64,000 nucleotides of DNA from Tropicimonas sp. IMCC34043 (GCF_003390845.1 NZ_QMEK01000003.1:62001-126000), one strand, 5' to 3'. Counted from the first letter of the stretch, positions 21,172 through 31,499 are shown. Notes: generated by a model not told the origin, from the sequence alone. Numbers and translations: made by a program.

Positions 21172-22653
21172 TCAGGCGCCGCCTGTGGTGATCCACTCTT
21201 CCAGCGCAAGAACACCAAAGCCAAGCGCGCCACGTCGTGCCAGCGGCGTATCCGCTTCACGGATCTCCTTGCCCGCAATGTCGAGGTGCATCCATGGCAG
21301 ATCCATCGTGAACTGGCGCAGGAAGGCGGCGGCATAGGGGGCATCGCCGTCGTTCAGATCGCGGCCATGCTGGCGCAGGTCGGCCACGGGGGATTTCAGA
21401 CCCTCGTCGTAGGCGCGATCCAGCGGCAGCGGCCAGAAGCGTTCACCTGTGATCTCGCCTGCAGCCACCATCTGATTGCCCAGATCGGTCGACGTGGCGA
21501 AGATGCCTGCAAATACCTGCCCCAGCCCCTGCATCACCGAATGGGTCAGCGTCGCCAGATCCACCATGACCCGTGGTTTGAACTGCGAGGCCGTGTAATA
21601 GAGGATATCCGACAGAACCATGCGGCCTTCGCAGTCGGTGTCATAGACCTCGACCGTCTTGCCGGACATCGTCGTCACGATATCCCCCGGCTTGTAGGAA
21701 TCGCCGGACAGCATGTTTTCTGCAACCCCGAGCACGCCGACGATATTCTCCGGCCGCTTCTGCAGCGCCAGCGCCAGCATCGCCCCGATCACCGCCGCCG
21801 CGCCGCCCATATCTCCGCGCATGTCGAACATGCCCTCAGAGGGCTTGATGATCAATCCTCCTGAGTCAAAGCAGATACCCTTGCCCACCAGCCCGATCGG
21901 CGCCGCGTCCGGCGCGCCGCCATTGTAACGCAGCACGATCACCTTCGGCTTGCGGGCTGACCCATTCCCAACCGCCAGCAGCGCATTCATGCCAAGGCTT
22001 TCCAGTTCCTCTGTCTCAAGAACCGTGATCTCGATGCCGGCCTCCCGCAGCGGTGTCAGATAGCTGGCGAAGTTGTCCGGGTGGAGATGGCTGGCGGGAA
22101 AATTGACCATCGAGCGTGCCAGGCTGACGCCGGAAGAGATAGCATCCGCCCGCGCGCACAGATCCAGATCGAAATCGCTGTCCACCTGCAGATCCAGATC
22201 GAAGGCGGTCTCGCACTTGGGCATCAATTCGAAGCGATAGTTGCGCAGACGCAGGCCCAGCAACATCCGCATCAGCATCTGCTCGCCAGGGATCGCGGTG
22301 CCCGCTGGCAGATCGAACAGCAGCCTGGCTGCCGTGACGCCGCGCTCTTCGACGAAAGCCGCAAGTGCGGCCCCCACCTTGCAGGACACCAGCGCCCCGA
22401 GGTCGGCCGCCTCGCCCAGCCCGACCACGATGATCCTGACAGTCTCGGCGCCCAGAACATCCAGACAGGCGCCCTGCTTGCCCGCGAATGCCGCGGCTTT
22501 AATGGCACGCCCTATCGCACCATGGGTTTGCCGGTCCAGCTCCCGGGCGCGCGGGCCAAGACCTCCATCCTGCGCAAGCAGAACGATGTGAACATGAGAC
22601 GAAGCGTGTGAAACAGCGTCACTAGGTGGAGATTGCGAGATTTTAACGGTCAT
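21172..22653 (-). CDS. Leucyl aminopeptidase (peptidase M17 family)
   Basis: M17 enzymes are hexameric, two-metal aminopeptidases that remove N-terminal residues from peptides in the cytoplasm. The 493-residue protein has the variable N-terminal domain and a conserved C-terminal catalytic domain. Metal and catalytic segments are visible: GLVGKGICFDSGGLIIKPS with the catalytic Lys and a metal Asp, MRGDMGGAAAV, and VYDTDCEGRMVLSDIL. The usual signature is NTDAEGRL; here the first residue is Asp and Ala is Cys, while the metal-binding Asp and Glu and the catalytic Arg remain. It converges on the peptide transporter, fitting a role in degrading imported peptides. This is probably not the only M17 enzyme of the genome. 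Confidence 0.88.
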   Translation of the reverse strand: MTVKISQSPPSDAVSHASSHVHIVLLAQDGGLGPRARELDRQTHGAIGRAIKAAAFAGKQGACLDVLGAETVRIIVVGLGEAADLGALVSCKVGAALAAFVEERGVTAARLLFDLPAGTAIPGEQMLMRMLLGLRLRNYRFELMPKCETAFDLDLQVDSDFDLDLCARADAISSGVSLARSMVNFPASHLHPDNFASYLTPLREAGIEITVLETEELESLGMNALLAVGNGSARKPKVIVLRYNGGAPDAAPIGLVGKGICFDSGGLIIKPSEGMFDMRGDMGGAAAVIGAMLALALQKRPENIVGVLGVAENMLSGDSYKPGDIVTTMSGKTVEVYDTDCEGRMVLSDILYYTASQFKPRVMVDLATLTHSVMQGLGQVFAGIFATSTDLGNQMVAAGEITGERFWPLPLDRAYDEGLKSPVADLRQHGRDLNDGDAPYAAAFLRQFTMDLPWMHLDIAGKEIREADTPLARRGALGFGVLALEEWITTGGA

Positions 22654-23190
22654 TGTCTCATTTCAGATAGATCTGGGGACATTCTCTTGTCCTGCATGAT
22701 CCTTCATCGCCAAACCGCAAGAGTGGAGGTCAGTAGCGCACAGCCGACGATTTGAGGAGCAACGCAGGTCCGGTCAATATGCTGCCGAGGAGTCCGGATT
22801 GCCACCCGGATATTCCCGTGGAAGATGATCTTTCGTCTCGACGAGATGAGCCATGTTCGCGGGGCTGATGGGGCGTTGTCGGATAGTTTTGGCGTGCCGC
22901 GAGCAAGGTGCCGCAACGCTGTCATACCTGGATTTCAGCGGTACGGTCGTTCCACAGGCTGGGGCATGTCGCACAACGTGGAGAGGAGGATTCACGGCAC
23001 GGATTCAGTGCGTTAGATCGGCGGCATGCCGAAGCCCGCTCCCGCCCGCCGGAGGCAACGGAGGAAGCTCCACATCGCCATGGACCCGGAGACCGGCGAG
23101 ATACGCGCCGCGCGTATCGGGCCAATGACGCTTCTGTCATTCTTCCAATACTGGGGTTCCGGTCCAAGGTTTGCACAGCGCCGGAAGCGG
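22654..23190. other. Intergenic region with a small IS5-type transposase relic (23026-23121)
   Basis: No intact gene is seen. At 23026-23121, plus strand, the translation contains RRRQRRKLHIAMDPETGEIR, which matches the core of IS5-family transposases just around the second catalytic Asp. Both ends are missing. The remaining ~370 bp upstream shows no recognisable protein, RNA or repeat; it holds the promoter of the leucyl aminopeptidase gene. Confidence 0.6.
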
Positions 23191-23220
23191 AAAACCCGGC
23201 AGACCTTCGGATGCCGGGCC
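23191..23220 (-). terminator. Intrinsic terminator of the sulfatase gene
   Basis: Read on the minus strand, GCCCGGCA and TGCCGGGT form a stem with a ten-base loop, followed by TTTT (AAAA at 23191-23194 on the plus strand). It lies 58 bp after the sulfatase stop. A second strong G+C hairpin without a T-run lies between them (about 23240-23265). Confidence 0.75.
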
Positions 23221-23277
23221 GTTCATGCGACAACCGGACCGGCCCAGAAAGGGCCGGCCCGGCTCACCTGGTCTGGC

Positions 23278-25023
23278 TTAGTCGTGCGCCGGGTTGGCGG
23301 CTTTGACCTGTTGCATGACCTGGTCGAGGTTGTAGCTCGCCGGGTCCTGGAGCGGCGGGAATTCCTTGTAGGATTCCAGTTCCTTCAACCACAAGGCCTG
23401 ACCGATCGGCAGCATGTTCCAATCGTAGATATAGGCTGTCAGCGGACCGCCGAGCGCGCCACCGACACCGGTGAGCGTTTTGGAGAACGTACCGATCGAC
23501 TGCTCGAAAGGATCGCGCTTGATGTTGACCACCTGGGTCCAGCTGAACTGCTCGACGCCATTGAAGGTCTTCGTCGGATCCTGGTCGACCATGGCGAAGT
23601 ACATCTTCCAGTTCTTGTAGCGCACCGCCGAAGGCGTTTTGCCGGAATAGTAGAAGAAGGTATCGCGAACCGGTGGGTTCTTGCCGGTCATGGCACCGAA
23701 CTGGTTCACGCCGTCGAGCTTGGTCTTGACGATTCCGGGATATTCGCCGGCCTGGATCTGCTTGTTCAGCTCGTCGCCCTTCGGACCGCCTGCGACTTCG
23801 ACAAGCGTTGGCAGCCAGTCAAGCGCCGCAAATATGTCGTTGTTGACAGTTCCCGGTTCGATGTGGTCGGGCCAGCGCACGACCAGCGGAACGCGCATGC
23901 CGCCTTCCCAGGTCGAAAGCTTGCCAGCGGCGAACGGGGTGACCCCGCCATCCGGGAAGGTAATGGTCTCGGCGCCGTTGTCGGTGGTGAACACCACGAT
24001 CGTGTTGTCCAGTTCGCCCATGTCTTCGAGCTTTTGCAGCACGACACCGATGTTGTCATCGAGCTGCTTCATCGCGGCTTCGTTGACGCCCCAGTCCTTT
24101 CCGCCCCTTGTGCCCAGCATGTTCTTGTACTTGTCCGACAGGACCGTCGTGACATGCATACGGGCGGGGTTGTACCAGACGAAGAAGGGCTTGCCGGTCT
24201 TCTCCGGGTCTTTGCGATCCAGGAAGTCGACGACCTTCGCGGAAATTTCTTCGTCGACCGATGCCGAGCGTTCCAGCGTCATCGGACCTTCATCCGTGCA
24301 GCTCTGGTTGGCTTCGGTACCGTCCGAGGATTTGCAGGAAATGATCGGACGCGGCGGCGTCATGCACAGGCCTTCGGACGGATCGATCGCGCCGGCCGGG
24401 TCGGACAGCCCCGGAACCGGGGTGTTGGTGCACGGCGGAACGAGCGCCTGTTCCGTCGGGCTCGAATTGATATCCGGGAAGCTGGCGGCCTGCATGGCAT
24501 CCAGATGGTAGAGGTAGCCCCAATACTCCTCGAAACCGTGAGCGGTCGGCAGCGATTCAGCCGTGTCGCCGAGATGGTTCTTGCCGAACTCGCCGGTGGA
24601 ATAGCCGAGATCCATCAGGAAGCGGGCCAGCGACGGCGTCCCCTTGCGCATATAGGATTCGGATCCGGGAATTTCCGGCAACAGCATGCCGGCGCGCACC
24701 GGATTCATGCCGGTGATGAATGCCGTGCGGCCCGCGGTGCAGCTCTGTTCGGCGTAATAGTCGGTGAACATCGCGCCTTCTTGACCGATACGGTCTATGT
24801 TGGGCGTCTCACCGACCATCAGGCCGCGATGATAGATACCGGGCTGCATATAGCCGACGTCATCTGCCATGATGAACATGATGTTCGGCTGTCGCGGGGA
24901 TGGGGATGTGCTGGCGCTGTCCTGCGCCATCGCATCGATCCCCGTCAGTGCAGATACGCCCAGAGCGGCGGCCATCAGGGCCCCCGCCTTGGCAAGGCGC
25001 CTGCGTTTGATACCTGCAGTCAT
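23278..25023 (-). CDS. Exported sulfatase (arylsulfatase family, Cys-type)
   Basis: Sulfatases hydrolyse sulfate esters using a formylglycine made from Cys or Ser in the active-site motif C/S-x-P/A-x-R. Here the motif is AEQSCTAGRTAFITG, a Cys-type site that needs formylglycine-generating enzyme encoded elsewhere. The 581-residue protein begins with a signal peptide (basic KRRRLAKAG, hydrophobic LMAAALGVSALTGI, AMA cleavage site). It continues with NIMFIMADDVGYM, which has the metal-binding Asp pair, and later VVFTTDNGAE with the second metal site. It should act in the periplasm. The start at 25023 is chosen for the signal peptide and the GAGGGAG ribosome-binding site; the frame is open far upstream, but that part is not conserved. 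It is divergent from an AraC regulator. The substrate is unknown. Confidence 0.88.
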   Translation of the reverse strand: MTAGIKRRRLAKAGALMAAALGVSALTGIDAMAQDSASTSPSPRQPNIMFIMADDVGYMQPGIYHRGLMVGETPNIDRIGQEGAMFTDYYAEQSCTAGRTAFITGMNPVRAGMLLPEIPGSESYMRKGTPSLARFLMDLGYSTGEFGKNHLGDTAESLPTAHGFEEYWGYLYHLDAMQAASFPDINSSPTEQALVPPCTNTPVPGLSDPAGAIDPSEGLCMTPPRPIISCKSSDGTEANQSCTDEGPMTLERSASVDEEISAKVVDFLDRKDPEKTGKPFFVWYNPARMHVTTVLSDKYKNMLGTRGGKDWGVNEAAMKQLDDNIGVVLQKLEDMGELDNTIVVFTTDNGAETITFPDGGVTPFAAGKLSTWEGGMRVPLVVRWPDHIEPGTVNNDIFAALDWLPTLVEVAGGPKGDELNKQIQAGEYPGIVKTKLDGVNQFGAMTGKNPPVRDTFFYYSGKTPSAVRYKNWKMYFAMVDQDPTKTFNGVEQFSWTQVVNIKRDPFEQSIGTFSKTLTGVGGALGGPLTAYIYDWNMLPIGQALWLKELESYKEFPPLQDPASYNLDQVMQQVKAANPAHD

Positions 25024-25361
25024 TGATACTCCCTCAGTTGTACCCCGACCGCGCCTCAATGGTTGCAGTCGTGACGTGAATGTTCCTGGCGGCGGGTTGA
25101 TGAACGAGCCGGTCAGTGTAGCAATCGGACCGGGCAACCGCCCTTTCCGACGAAGTAGGCGCTTCTGTCTTTCCACACGTTGAGGTTGACGCTCCGTCTT
25201 GCTATGAAAAATGTCCGTTGAAGTCGCCTTCAACGGGTTTCGACGGACTTTGTGTTTGTCTTGCCTAACGCTGATTGGATCGCACTCGCCCCTTGCCTTT
25301 ACGTCGATACCGTCACTGAAAACGGACTGCTTTTCATTTGACGTCACTTGCGGAGATTGCA
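25024..25361. promoter_or_regulatory. Divergent promoter region, sulfatase / AraC regulator
   Basis: About 340 bp between the sulfatase and the AraC-type regulator, more A+T-rich than its flanks. It contains a partial direct or inverted repeat of TTTCGACGG/CCGTTG-like words near 25210-25250 (GTCCGTTGAAGTCGCCTTCA, AACGGGTTTCGACGGAC). GTCCGTTGAA and TTTCGACGGAC form an imperfect dyad, a plausible regulator site. Confidence 0.4.
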
Positions 25362-26402
25362 GTGCTGAAAAAGAACGGCGGTGTGCCACTTGCACGTCTA
25401 AGAGGAATCGGATCGCTTCCGGAGGAGATCGAGGCGGCAGCCGGCGAACGCGGTCTGATCCGGTCCTTCCAGGTCGCCGGATTGCCGCTCGAGGTTCTGC
25501 AGAACAGGAACCTGCCGATCCCGCTCTCGCTGATGATGTCGCTTTTTGAAGCCGGAGCCGTGACGGTCGGCGATCGCGCCTTGGGCCTGACTGTCGGCAA
25601 GCGCATGTCCTACCAAGTCTATGGTCACTGGGCCGACTACAGCGAGCGGGCGCCCGATCTCGGCAGTGCACTCCGGCGGGCCTGCGCGACCGTCAAGTCC
25701 CAGTTGACCGGGGTCGACATGACGTTTCGTCGGGAAGCCGGCCTCTGGATTTGGCGCTGTTCGCCGCCGCTCTTTCGCAAAAGCAGCGTTCAATATGTTG
25801 ATCACATCATCTTTCCGATGATGGCCTTTGCGCAGATCTATCTCGGAACCGGGTGGCGACCGGATTGGATCGAAGTGAGCTATGCCCGCGACAAGGCTGC
25901 GCAACTGATCGAAGCCGCTCTCCAGGCGCCGCTGCGTTGCGGCGGCGAGGGCATTGCGTTTCCGTTTTCGGCCGAGGACGTGGCCCGGTCGCATCCCTCC
26001 GCCGCTCGCGCCACCGCAGAGAGGTTCGAGCTGAAGGAGGTTGTGAACGACGTCGTGCTCAGCGATGCGCCGGAGCCGGCTCGCTCACTATCGGCCGTGG
26101 TTTCCCTGCGTCTCCTCCAAGGCGAAAGCGATATCGAGGGCGCGGCGGCTCTTGCCGGGGTCAGCATCCAGGGCCTGCAACGCCGATTGCGCACCTCCGG
26201 TTATACCTATCGCGATATCGTCGAGGCGGCGCGCCGGATGCGCGCCGTGACCTTGCTGCGGGAGACAAACCTCTCGGTGTCCGCAATCGCCTTCTCGCTC
26301 GGCTATGAGGAGCACGCCAACTTCAGCCGCGCGTTCCAGCGCTGGTTCGACTGCTCGCCGAGCATGTACAGGGAAAGCCAAAGGCACCCGCCCGCGACCT
26401 AG
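25362..26402 (+). CDS. AraC-family transcriptional regulator
   Basis: The 346-residue protein has the OruR/ArgR-like layout: an N-terminal ligand-binding domain (about residues 15-200; blocks NLPIPLSLMMSLFEAGAV and GLTVGKRMSYQVYGHW) and a C-terminal AraC helix-turn-helix domain (about residues 250-340). The second helix-turn-helix and tail are typical: NLSVSAIAFSLGYEEHANFS and RAFQRWFDCSPSMYRE. I chose the GTG at 25362, six bases after GGAG; a TTG at 25338 would add eight residues and has no ribosome-binding site. It is divergent from the sulfatase, so it is the obvious candidate to control it. The inducer is unknown. Confidence 0.85.
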   Translation: MLKKNGGVPLARLRGIGSLPEEIEAAAGERGLIRSFQVAGLPLEVLQNRNLPIPLSLMMSLFEAGAVTVGDRALGLTVGKRMSYQVYGHWADYSERAPDLGSALRRACATVKSQLTGVDMTFRREAGLWIWRCSPPLFRKSSVQYVDHIIFPMMAFAQIYLGTGWRPDWIEVSYARDKAAQLIEAALQAPLRCGGEGIAFPFSAEDVARSHPSAARATAERFELKEVVNDVVLSDAPEPARSLSAVVSLRLLQGESDIEGAAALAGVSIQGLQRRLRTSGYTYRDIVEAARRMRAVTLLRETNLSVSAIAFSLGYEEHANFSRAFQRWFDCSPSMYRESQRHPPAT

Positions 26403-26716
26403 CTGGCGTTCCGTATCTCCGACTTGGAGCATGCCACTCGCCGTTGATCTTCACGAACGTCTCGTCGAGATGCAATCGCCAGGTACTGACCGCACGCATG
26501 CTCTCGACACGGCAACGCCGGATCTCGGTTGCGAAGATCGGACCAAGCCTCTGTAATCAAGGGACGGATCTTCCCGTGCCTCATATCGATGCCACGCTCG
26601 TGCAGCAGGTCCTCGACATGTCTCAGCGGTGGCGAAAACCGGACGTAGGGCATCACCGCGGAGCGGCTGATCTCCGGACTCGTTGGAAATCTGGGAAAGG
26701 GGTTCGGCTTGGTCAT
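26400..26716 (-). pseudogene. IS6-family transposase remnant
   Basis: On the minus strand the translation starts MTKPNPFPRFPTSPEISRSA and continues MPYVRFSPPLRHVEDLLHER GIDMRH, close to the start of IS6-family transposases of Rhodobacterales (helix-turn-helix region with LRNVEDLLHERGIDV). After that the frame is broken. In another frame VSTWRLHLDETFVKINGEW follows, which holds the first catalytic Asp of the DDE domain. The rest is missing, so the copy is dead. Confidence 0.75.
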
Positions 26717-27120
26717 CCCGTCGAGCTAGAGGCGCTCAAGGCCATCGCTCTGACAGGGCCTCTTGGCGACGTTGGGCCAGTGGTCCGGGCATTCCCCCGC
26801 CGCCGCCGGGCCGCGCGCTCGGAAATTCCCCTGCCGCCTGGGCGCCGCGGCATCTTCGCAAGGCTGTCGGGATAGGCCCTGACCAATCGGCGCCTCCACG
26901 CGTCGCGACGCCGATGCCTTTCTCTGCCGTCGTTTCGTTCCCTCCAGCTCGGCGGGGGCCAGGCCGGGGACGAGCCGGGTCCTGCAGGGTAGGGAGGCAT
27001 CACGTCCACAGCCGCCTCGAACTTCATATTTGACGTGGGTCATGGCCGGAATGCAATCGGCGTGGGATGATATCCGGGTGACAGCGGTCCGCCGCACTTG
27101 GTGGAAGAGGACCAGAACCC
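26717..27120. other. Intergenic region without recognisable gene
   Basis: About 400 bp between the IS6 remnant and the ABC exporter. Several open frames cross it, but none gives a recognisable protein, and their composition is that of random G+C-rich sequence. It probably contains the exporter promoter; the exporter's first gene has an AGAGGA ribosome-binding site before its ATG. Confidence 0.4.
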
Positions 27121-27852
27121 ATGAACGCCCAGGCCCCAGCCAAAGTGGCGGGCTATGTTCTGCGCGCCCGGGAACTGACGAAGATCTATGGCGAGGGCGT
27201 GTCCGCCGTCCATGCCCTACGTGGCGTAGATCTTGACCTGAAGCCAAAGGAATTCGTCGTGTTCCTCGGCCCTTCGGGGAGCGGCAAGTCCACGTTGCTG
27301 AACATTCTCGGTGGACTCGACACCGCCACCTCGGGGCAGGTGCTGTTCGACGGGCTGGACATCACCGCCGCCGATGCGTCCGCCCTCACACGCTATCGGC
27401 GCGACCGCGTGGGCTTCGTCTTCCAGTTCTACAACCTCATCGCCTCGCTGACGGCGGAGGAGAACGTCGCGCTGGTTACCGAGATCGCGCGGGCCCCGAT
27501 GCCTCCTGCCGAGGCTCTTGCGCTGGTCGGCCTTGCGTCGCGGGCGCACCATTTCCCGGCGGAGCTATCAGGCGGGGAACAGCAACGGGTCGCGATCGCC
27601 CGCGCCATCGCCAAGTCGCCGGAGTTGCTTCTGTGCGACGAACCCACCGGCGCGCTCGACAGCGAGACCGGCGTCACCGTGCTGGAGGCGCTGGAGCGGG
27701 TGAACCGCGAGCTCGGCGCCGCCACCGTCGTCATCACCCACAATGCCGGGATCGCCGCGATGGCCGACCGGGTCATCTCCATGCGCGATGGGTGCATCGC
27801 GGAGGATCGCGCCAATGCGACCCGCGTGCCCCCCCGCGAGATCACCTGGTGA
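27121..27852 (+). CDS. ABC exporter ATPase (MacB/LolD type)
   Basis: This ATPase belongs to the LolD/MacB group that powers FtsX-type permeases. The 243-residue protein has Walker [21 protein letters not shown], the Q-loop [18 protein letters not shown], the signature [20 protein letters not shown], Walker [13 protein letters not shown] and H-loop [10 protein letters not shown]. It is followed after 6 bp by the FtsX-type permease and then by a membrane-fusion protein, forming a three-gene exporter operon. Such systems act as mechanotransmission pumps for peptides, lipids or macrolide-like compounds; the substrate here is unknown. Confidence 0.9.
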   Translation: MNAQAPAKVAGYVLRARELTKIYGEGVSAVHALRGVDLDLKPKEFVVFLGPSGSGKSTLLNILGGLDTATSGQVLFDGLDITAADASALTRYRRDRVGFVFQFYNLIASLTAEENVALVTEIARAPMPPAEALALVGLASRAHHFPAELSGGEQQRVAIARAIAKSPELLLCDEPTGALDSETGVTVLEALERVNRELGAATVVITHNAGIAAMADRVISMRDGCIAEDRANATRVPPREITW

Positions 27853-27858
27853 ACGGCC

Positions 27859-30219
27859 GTGCGCGCGCTCGACCGCAAGCTGGTGCGCGATCTTTGGGCT
27901 CTGCGCGGGCAGGTCTTCGCCGTGGCGCTGGTGGTTGCCTCCGGGGTCGCCCTGCTTGTCATGTCGCTCTCGACCCTGACCTCGCTCCGCGTCACGACGG
28001 AGGCCTATTACCAGCGCTACACCTTCGCCGAGGTCTTCGCCGGCGTCCGTCGCGCGCCGGAGCGGGTTGCCGACAAGATCGCCGTGATCCCAGGCGTCCA
28101 GACCGTCGAGACACGGATCGCCGCGCTCACCACGGTCGAGATCGCGGGGGTGCGCGAGCCCGTCATGGCGCAGCTTCTGTCGCTGCCCGAAGGACGTGAA
28201 CCCTTGCTCAACCGCCTTGCACTGCGTGCCGGGCGAACGGTCCACCCGGGGCGCGACGACGAGGCGGTGCTGCTCGAACCCTTTGCCGAGGCCCATGGCC
28301 TGCGGCCCGGCGACACGATTGGCGTGCTGCTCAACGGAGCGCGGCGGCCGGTCCGTATCGTGGGCATCGCGCTCTCTCCGGAATATGTCTATGCCATCGC
28401 CCCGGGCGGGCTGATGCCGGACGATGCGCGCTTCGGCGTGATCTGGATGGGCCGCGACGCGCTCGCCGCGGCCTACGACATGCAGGGCGCGTTCAACACC
28501 GTGAGCCTGACGCTCTTGCGCGGCCGCGATCCGGGGCCGGTGATCGCCGCGCTGGACGCCATCCTCGAACGCCACGGCGGGACGGGAGCCGTGGCCCGCG
28601 CCGACCAGATCTCCAACTGGTTCGTGCAGAACGAACTGGCGCAGATCCGCGTCATGGCGACGATCCTGCCGACCATCTTCCTCGTCGTCTCCGCCTTGCT
28701 GACCAATGCCGTGCTCGCCCGCCTGATCGCCATCGAGCGGCGCGAGATCAGCCTGATGAAGGCCTTCGGCTATTCCGACCTGGCCGTGGGCTGGCACTAT
28801 GCCAAGCTCGCGCTGGCCATGACGGCGGTGGGGGTGATACTCGGCTGGGGCATCGGCGCCGTGCTCGGGCGCTGGAACACCGAGCTCTATTCGGCCTTCT
28901 TCCGCTTTCCGTTCCTGTTCTACCGCCCCGGCGGCGCGGAGTTCGCGATCTCCGCCGCCGTGGCCATGGGCGCGGGCCTCGTCGGCGCCCTCTGGGCGGT
29001 CCGCGGCACGCTCCGGCTCACGCCCGCCGAGGCGATGCGCCCGCCCGTCCCCGAGCGGTTCCGCGATGTGGCCCTTCCGGAACGGATCACCTCCGCGCTC
29101 GACTCGCCCACGCGGATCATCCTGCGCCACATGCTGCGCACCCCGCTGCGCTCGGGCGCCTCGGTGATCGGGGTCGCGCTGGCCGTGGCGCTGCTCGTCA
29201 CGGCGATGCAATGGAACGATGCGATCACCCTGCTGGTGCGGGGCCATTTCCAGCAGAGCCAGCACCAGGACGCCGTGATCGGCTTTCTGGAGCCGAAGGG
29301 GCCGGCCGCGCTCCATGCGCTCCACCGGTTGCCCGGCGTGATGGCGGTCGAACCGCTGCGCATGGTCTCCGGCGACCTGTCCCATGGTCGGTTCACCCAT
29401 CGCGGCGCACTGACCGGCCTGCCCGAGGGCGCCCGGCTTCAGGTCGTGCACGACGTGGGCGGCTGGGACATTCCGGTTCCGCCCGGGGGCGTGGTGCTGG
29501 GCACCTTGCTGGCCGACAAGCTGGGCGTCGTCCCCGGCGACAGGATCGAGGTCGAGGTGCTGGAGCGGGATCATCCCCGCTTCACGCTCCCGGTCGCCGC
29601 GGTGCACGAGACATGGATCGCCATGCCCGCCTATGTCTCGCTGTCCACGCTCAACCGGGGGATGGGGGAGGCGCCCGAGTTCGAATACGCCATGCTGCGC
29701 GTCGATCCGGCCTTCGATCAGGCGCTGTTCGACGCGGTCAGCGACCTGCCCGGCGTGGCCTCGTTCACCGTTAAGCGCCATGCGATCGAAAAGATGTTCG
29801 AGACGCTGGGCGACACCATCCTGATCTTTTCCGGCTTCTTCATCGCGTTCGCCGGCGCCCTTGCCTATGGCGTGGTCTACAACGCGGCGCGGGTGGCGCT
29901 CTCGGAACGGGGGCGGGAGTTGGCGACGCTGCGGGTGCTGGGCTTCATGCGGGCGGAGGTGTCCTATATCCTGCTGGGCGAGACCGCGCTGCTGGTATTG
30001 ATCGCGCTGCCGGTCGGCTGCCTCGCAGGATACGGTCTGGTGGCCCTCCTCGTGCAGGGCTTCGAGACCGAGCTTTACCGGCTGCCCTTCGTCATCCTGC
30101 CAGCGGTGTACGGCAAGGCGGTGGCGGTCATACTGCTGGCCAGCGTGTTGTCGGCGGCGGTGGTGCGCCGGCGGCTCGACCGGCTCGACCTGATAGGCGT
30201 ACTCAAGACACGGGAGTGA
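27859..30219 (+). CDS. FtsX-like ABC transporter permease
   Basis: The 786-residue membrane protein has an N-terminal helix ([20 protein letters not shown]), a long periplasmic MacB-like core, an FtsX domain with three helices around residues 255-380 ([20 protein letters not shown] and the following helices), then a second helix/core/FtsX set ending near residue 785. This duplicated layout is that of eight- to ten-helix permeases that act as one chain rather than the four-helix MacB. The start is a GTG at 27859, 6 bp after the ATPase gene. The next gene, a membrane-fusion protein, starts 6 bp after its stop. Confidence 0.87.
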   Translation: MRALDRKLVRDLWALRGQVFAVALVVASGVALLVMSLSTLTSLRVTTEAYYQRYTFAEVFAGVRRAPERVADKIAVIPGVQTVETRIAALTTVEIAGVREPVMAQLLSLPEGREPLLNRLALRAGRTVHPGRDDEAVLLEPFAEAHGLRPGDTIGVLLNGARRPVRIVGIALSPEYVYAIAPGGLMPDDARFGVIWMGRDALAAAYDMQGAFNTVSLTLLRGRDPGPVIAALDAILERHGGTGAVARADQISNWFVQNELAQIRVMATILPTIFLVVSALLTNAVLARLIAIERREISLMKAFGYSDLAVGWHYAKLALAMTAVGVILGWGIGAVLGRWNTELYSAFFRFPFLFYRPGGAEFAISAAVAMGAGLVGALWAVRGTLRLTPAEAMRPPVPERFRDVALPERITSALDSPTRIILRHMLRTPLRSGASVIGVALAVALLVTAMQWNDAITLLVRGHFQQSQHQDAVIGFLEPKGPAALHALHRLPGVMAVEPLRMVSGDLSHGRFTHRGALTGLPEGARLQVVHDVGGWDIPVPPGGVVLGTLLADKLGVVPGDRIEVEVLERDHPRFTLPVAAVHETWIAMPAYVSLSTLNRGMGEAPEFEYAMLRVDPAFDQALFDAVSDLPGVASFTVKRHAIEKMFETLGDTILIFSGFFIAFAGALAYGVVYNAARVALSERGRELATLRVLGFMRAEVSYILLGETALLVLIALPVGCLAGYGLVALLVQGFETELYRLPFVILPAVYGKAVAVILLASVLSAAVVRRRLDRLDLIGVLKTRE

Positions 30220-30225
30220 TACGCG

Positions 30226-31434
30226 ATGTCTCCGCATACCGGCACTCGCCTGTTCTGGGCAATTCCGATCCTCCTCCTCGCGGCAGGCCTCGCCTTCGCC
30301 TTCTGGCCCCGCCCGGTCGAGGTGGACCTGGCCCCGGTGGAGCGCGGCCCGCTGGTGACGACGGTTTCGGAGACCGGGCGCACCCGGATCCACGACGTCT
30401 TCGTCGTCTCCTCGCCGGTGCTGGGCCGAACGAACCGGATCGAGGTCGAAGAAGGGGATACTGTGGTCGCTGGTGTCACGGTTGTGGCCGAGATCGAGCC
30501 CATCGACCCCACTTTGCTCGACATTCGTACCGAGGCGGAGGCCCGCGCCGCCGCCGACGCGGCCCGCGCGGCGCTGACGCTGGCGCAATCGGAGGAGCGG
30601 CAGGCACAGGCCGAGCTTGATTTTGCCACCTCCGATGTGACCCGCATCCGCGAACTGGCGAACCGTGGTACCGTCTCGGTGCGCGCTGTGGAACTGGCCG
30701 AGCGCGCCTATCGCACTGCCGAGGCTGCGGTGGCCACCGCCCGGGCGGCGGTGGAGATGCGGCAGGAGCAGGTGCGGGCCGCCGAGGCGCGCCTGCTCGG
30801 TCCGAGCGAGGCCAAGGCGACCTTGCCCGCTTGCACCTGCATCCCGATCCGCGCTCCCGTGGACGGCATGGTGTTGCGGGTGCTTCAGGAGAGCGCGGGT
30901 GTCGTGGCCGCGGGCACGCCCCTGCTGGAGATCGGCGACCCCCGCGACCTCGAGATCGTCGTAGATTTCGTCTCGTCCGATGCGGTCCGGATCGACCCCG
31001 GCCAGCGCGTCATCGTCGAGGGCTGGGGCGGACCGGAGGCCCTGTCGGGCAAGGTGCGACGAGTGGAGCCCTTTGGCTTCACCAAGGTCTCCGCTCTTGG
31101 CATCGAGGAACAGCGCGTGGGCGTCGTCATCGACATCACGACGCCGGCAGAGACATGGACCCGCCTCGGCCACGGGTTCGAAGTCGAGGCGCGGGTGGTT
31201 CTGTGGGAATCGCTGGATGTGCTGAAGGTGCCGGTCACCGCGCTCTTTCGCGAGGGAGACGGCTGGGCCGTCTTCGCCGTAGCCGAAGGGCGCGCCCGTG
31301 CGGTCGACGTGACGGTGGGTGAACGGACGGACACCGAGGCACAGATCCTCTCGGGCCTCGCCCCGGGCGACATCGTCGTCCGCTTTCCCGATGACAGGAT
31401 CGAGACCGGGCTTCGCCTTGCCCCGCGACTGTGA
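30226..31434 (+). CDS. Periplasmic adaptor (membrane fusion protein, HlyD/MacA type)
   Basis: The 402-residue protein has one N-terminal membrane anchor (FWAIPILLLAAGLAFAFWP), a lipoyl-like half (VSSPVLGRTNRIEVEEGDTV), a long alpha-helical hairpin rich in Ala/Glu/Gln (about residues 100-185), the second lipoyl half (IRAPVDGMVLRVLQESAGVV) and beta-barrel and membrane-proximal domains (VPVTALFREGDGWAVFAVAE). It would connect the FtsX-type permease to an outer-membrane channel, which is not encoded here. It contains an unusual CTC stretch just before the second lipoyl half. It is the last gene of the exporter operon. Confidence 0.87.
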   Translation: MSPHTGTRLFWAIPILLLAAGLAFAFWPRPVEVDLAPVERGPLVTTVSETGRTRIHDVFVVSSPVLGRTNRIEVEEGDTVVAGVTVVAEIEPIDPTLLDIRTEAEARAAADAARAALTLAQSEERQAQAELDFATSDVTRIRELANRGTVSVRAVELAERAYRTAEAAVATARAAVEMRQEQVRAAEARLLGPSEAKATLPACTCIPIRAPVDGMVLRVLQESAGVVAAGTPLLEIGDPRDLEIVVDFVSSDAVRIDPGQRVIVEGWGGPEALSGKVRRVEPFGFTKVSALGIEEQRVGVVIDITTPAETWTRLGHGFEVEARVVLWESLDVLKVPVTALFREGDGWAVFAVAEGRARAVDVTVGERTDTEAQILSGLAPGDIVVRFPDDRIETGLRLAPRL

Positions 31435-31499
31435 TGGCCGGCGCGGACGGAGCGGGCCTGACGTCGAACGTTCTCCCGAACATGGGTCTTTGCGCGGAG

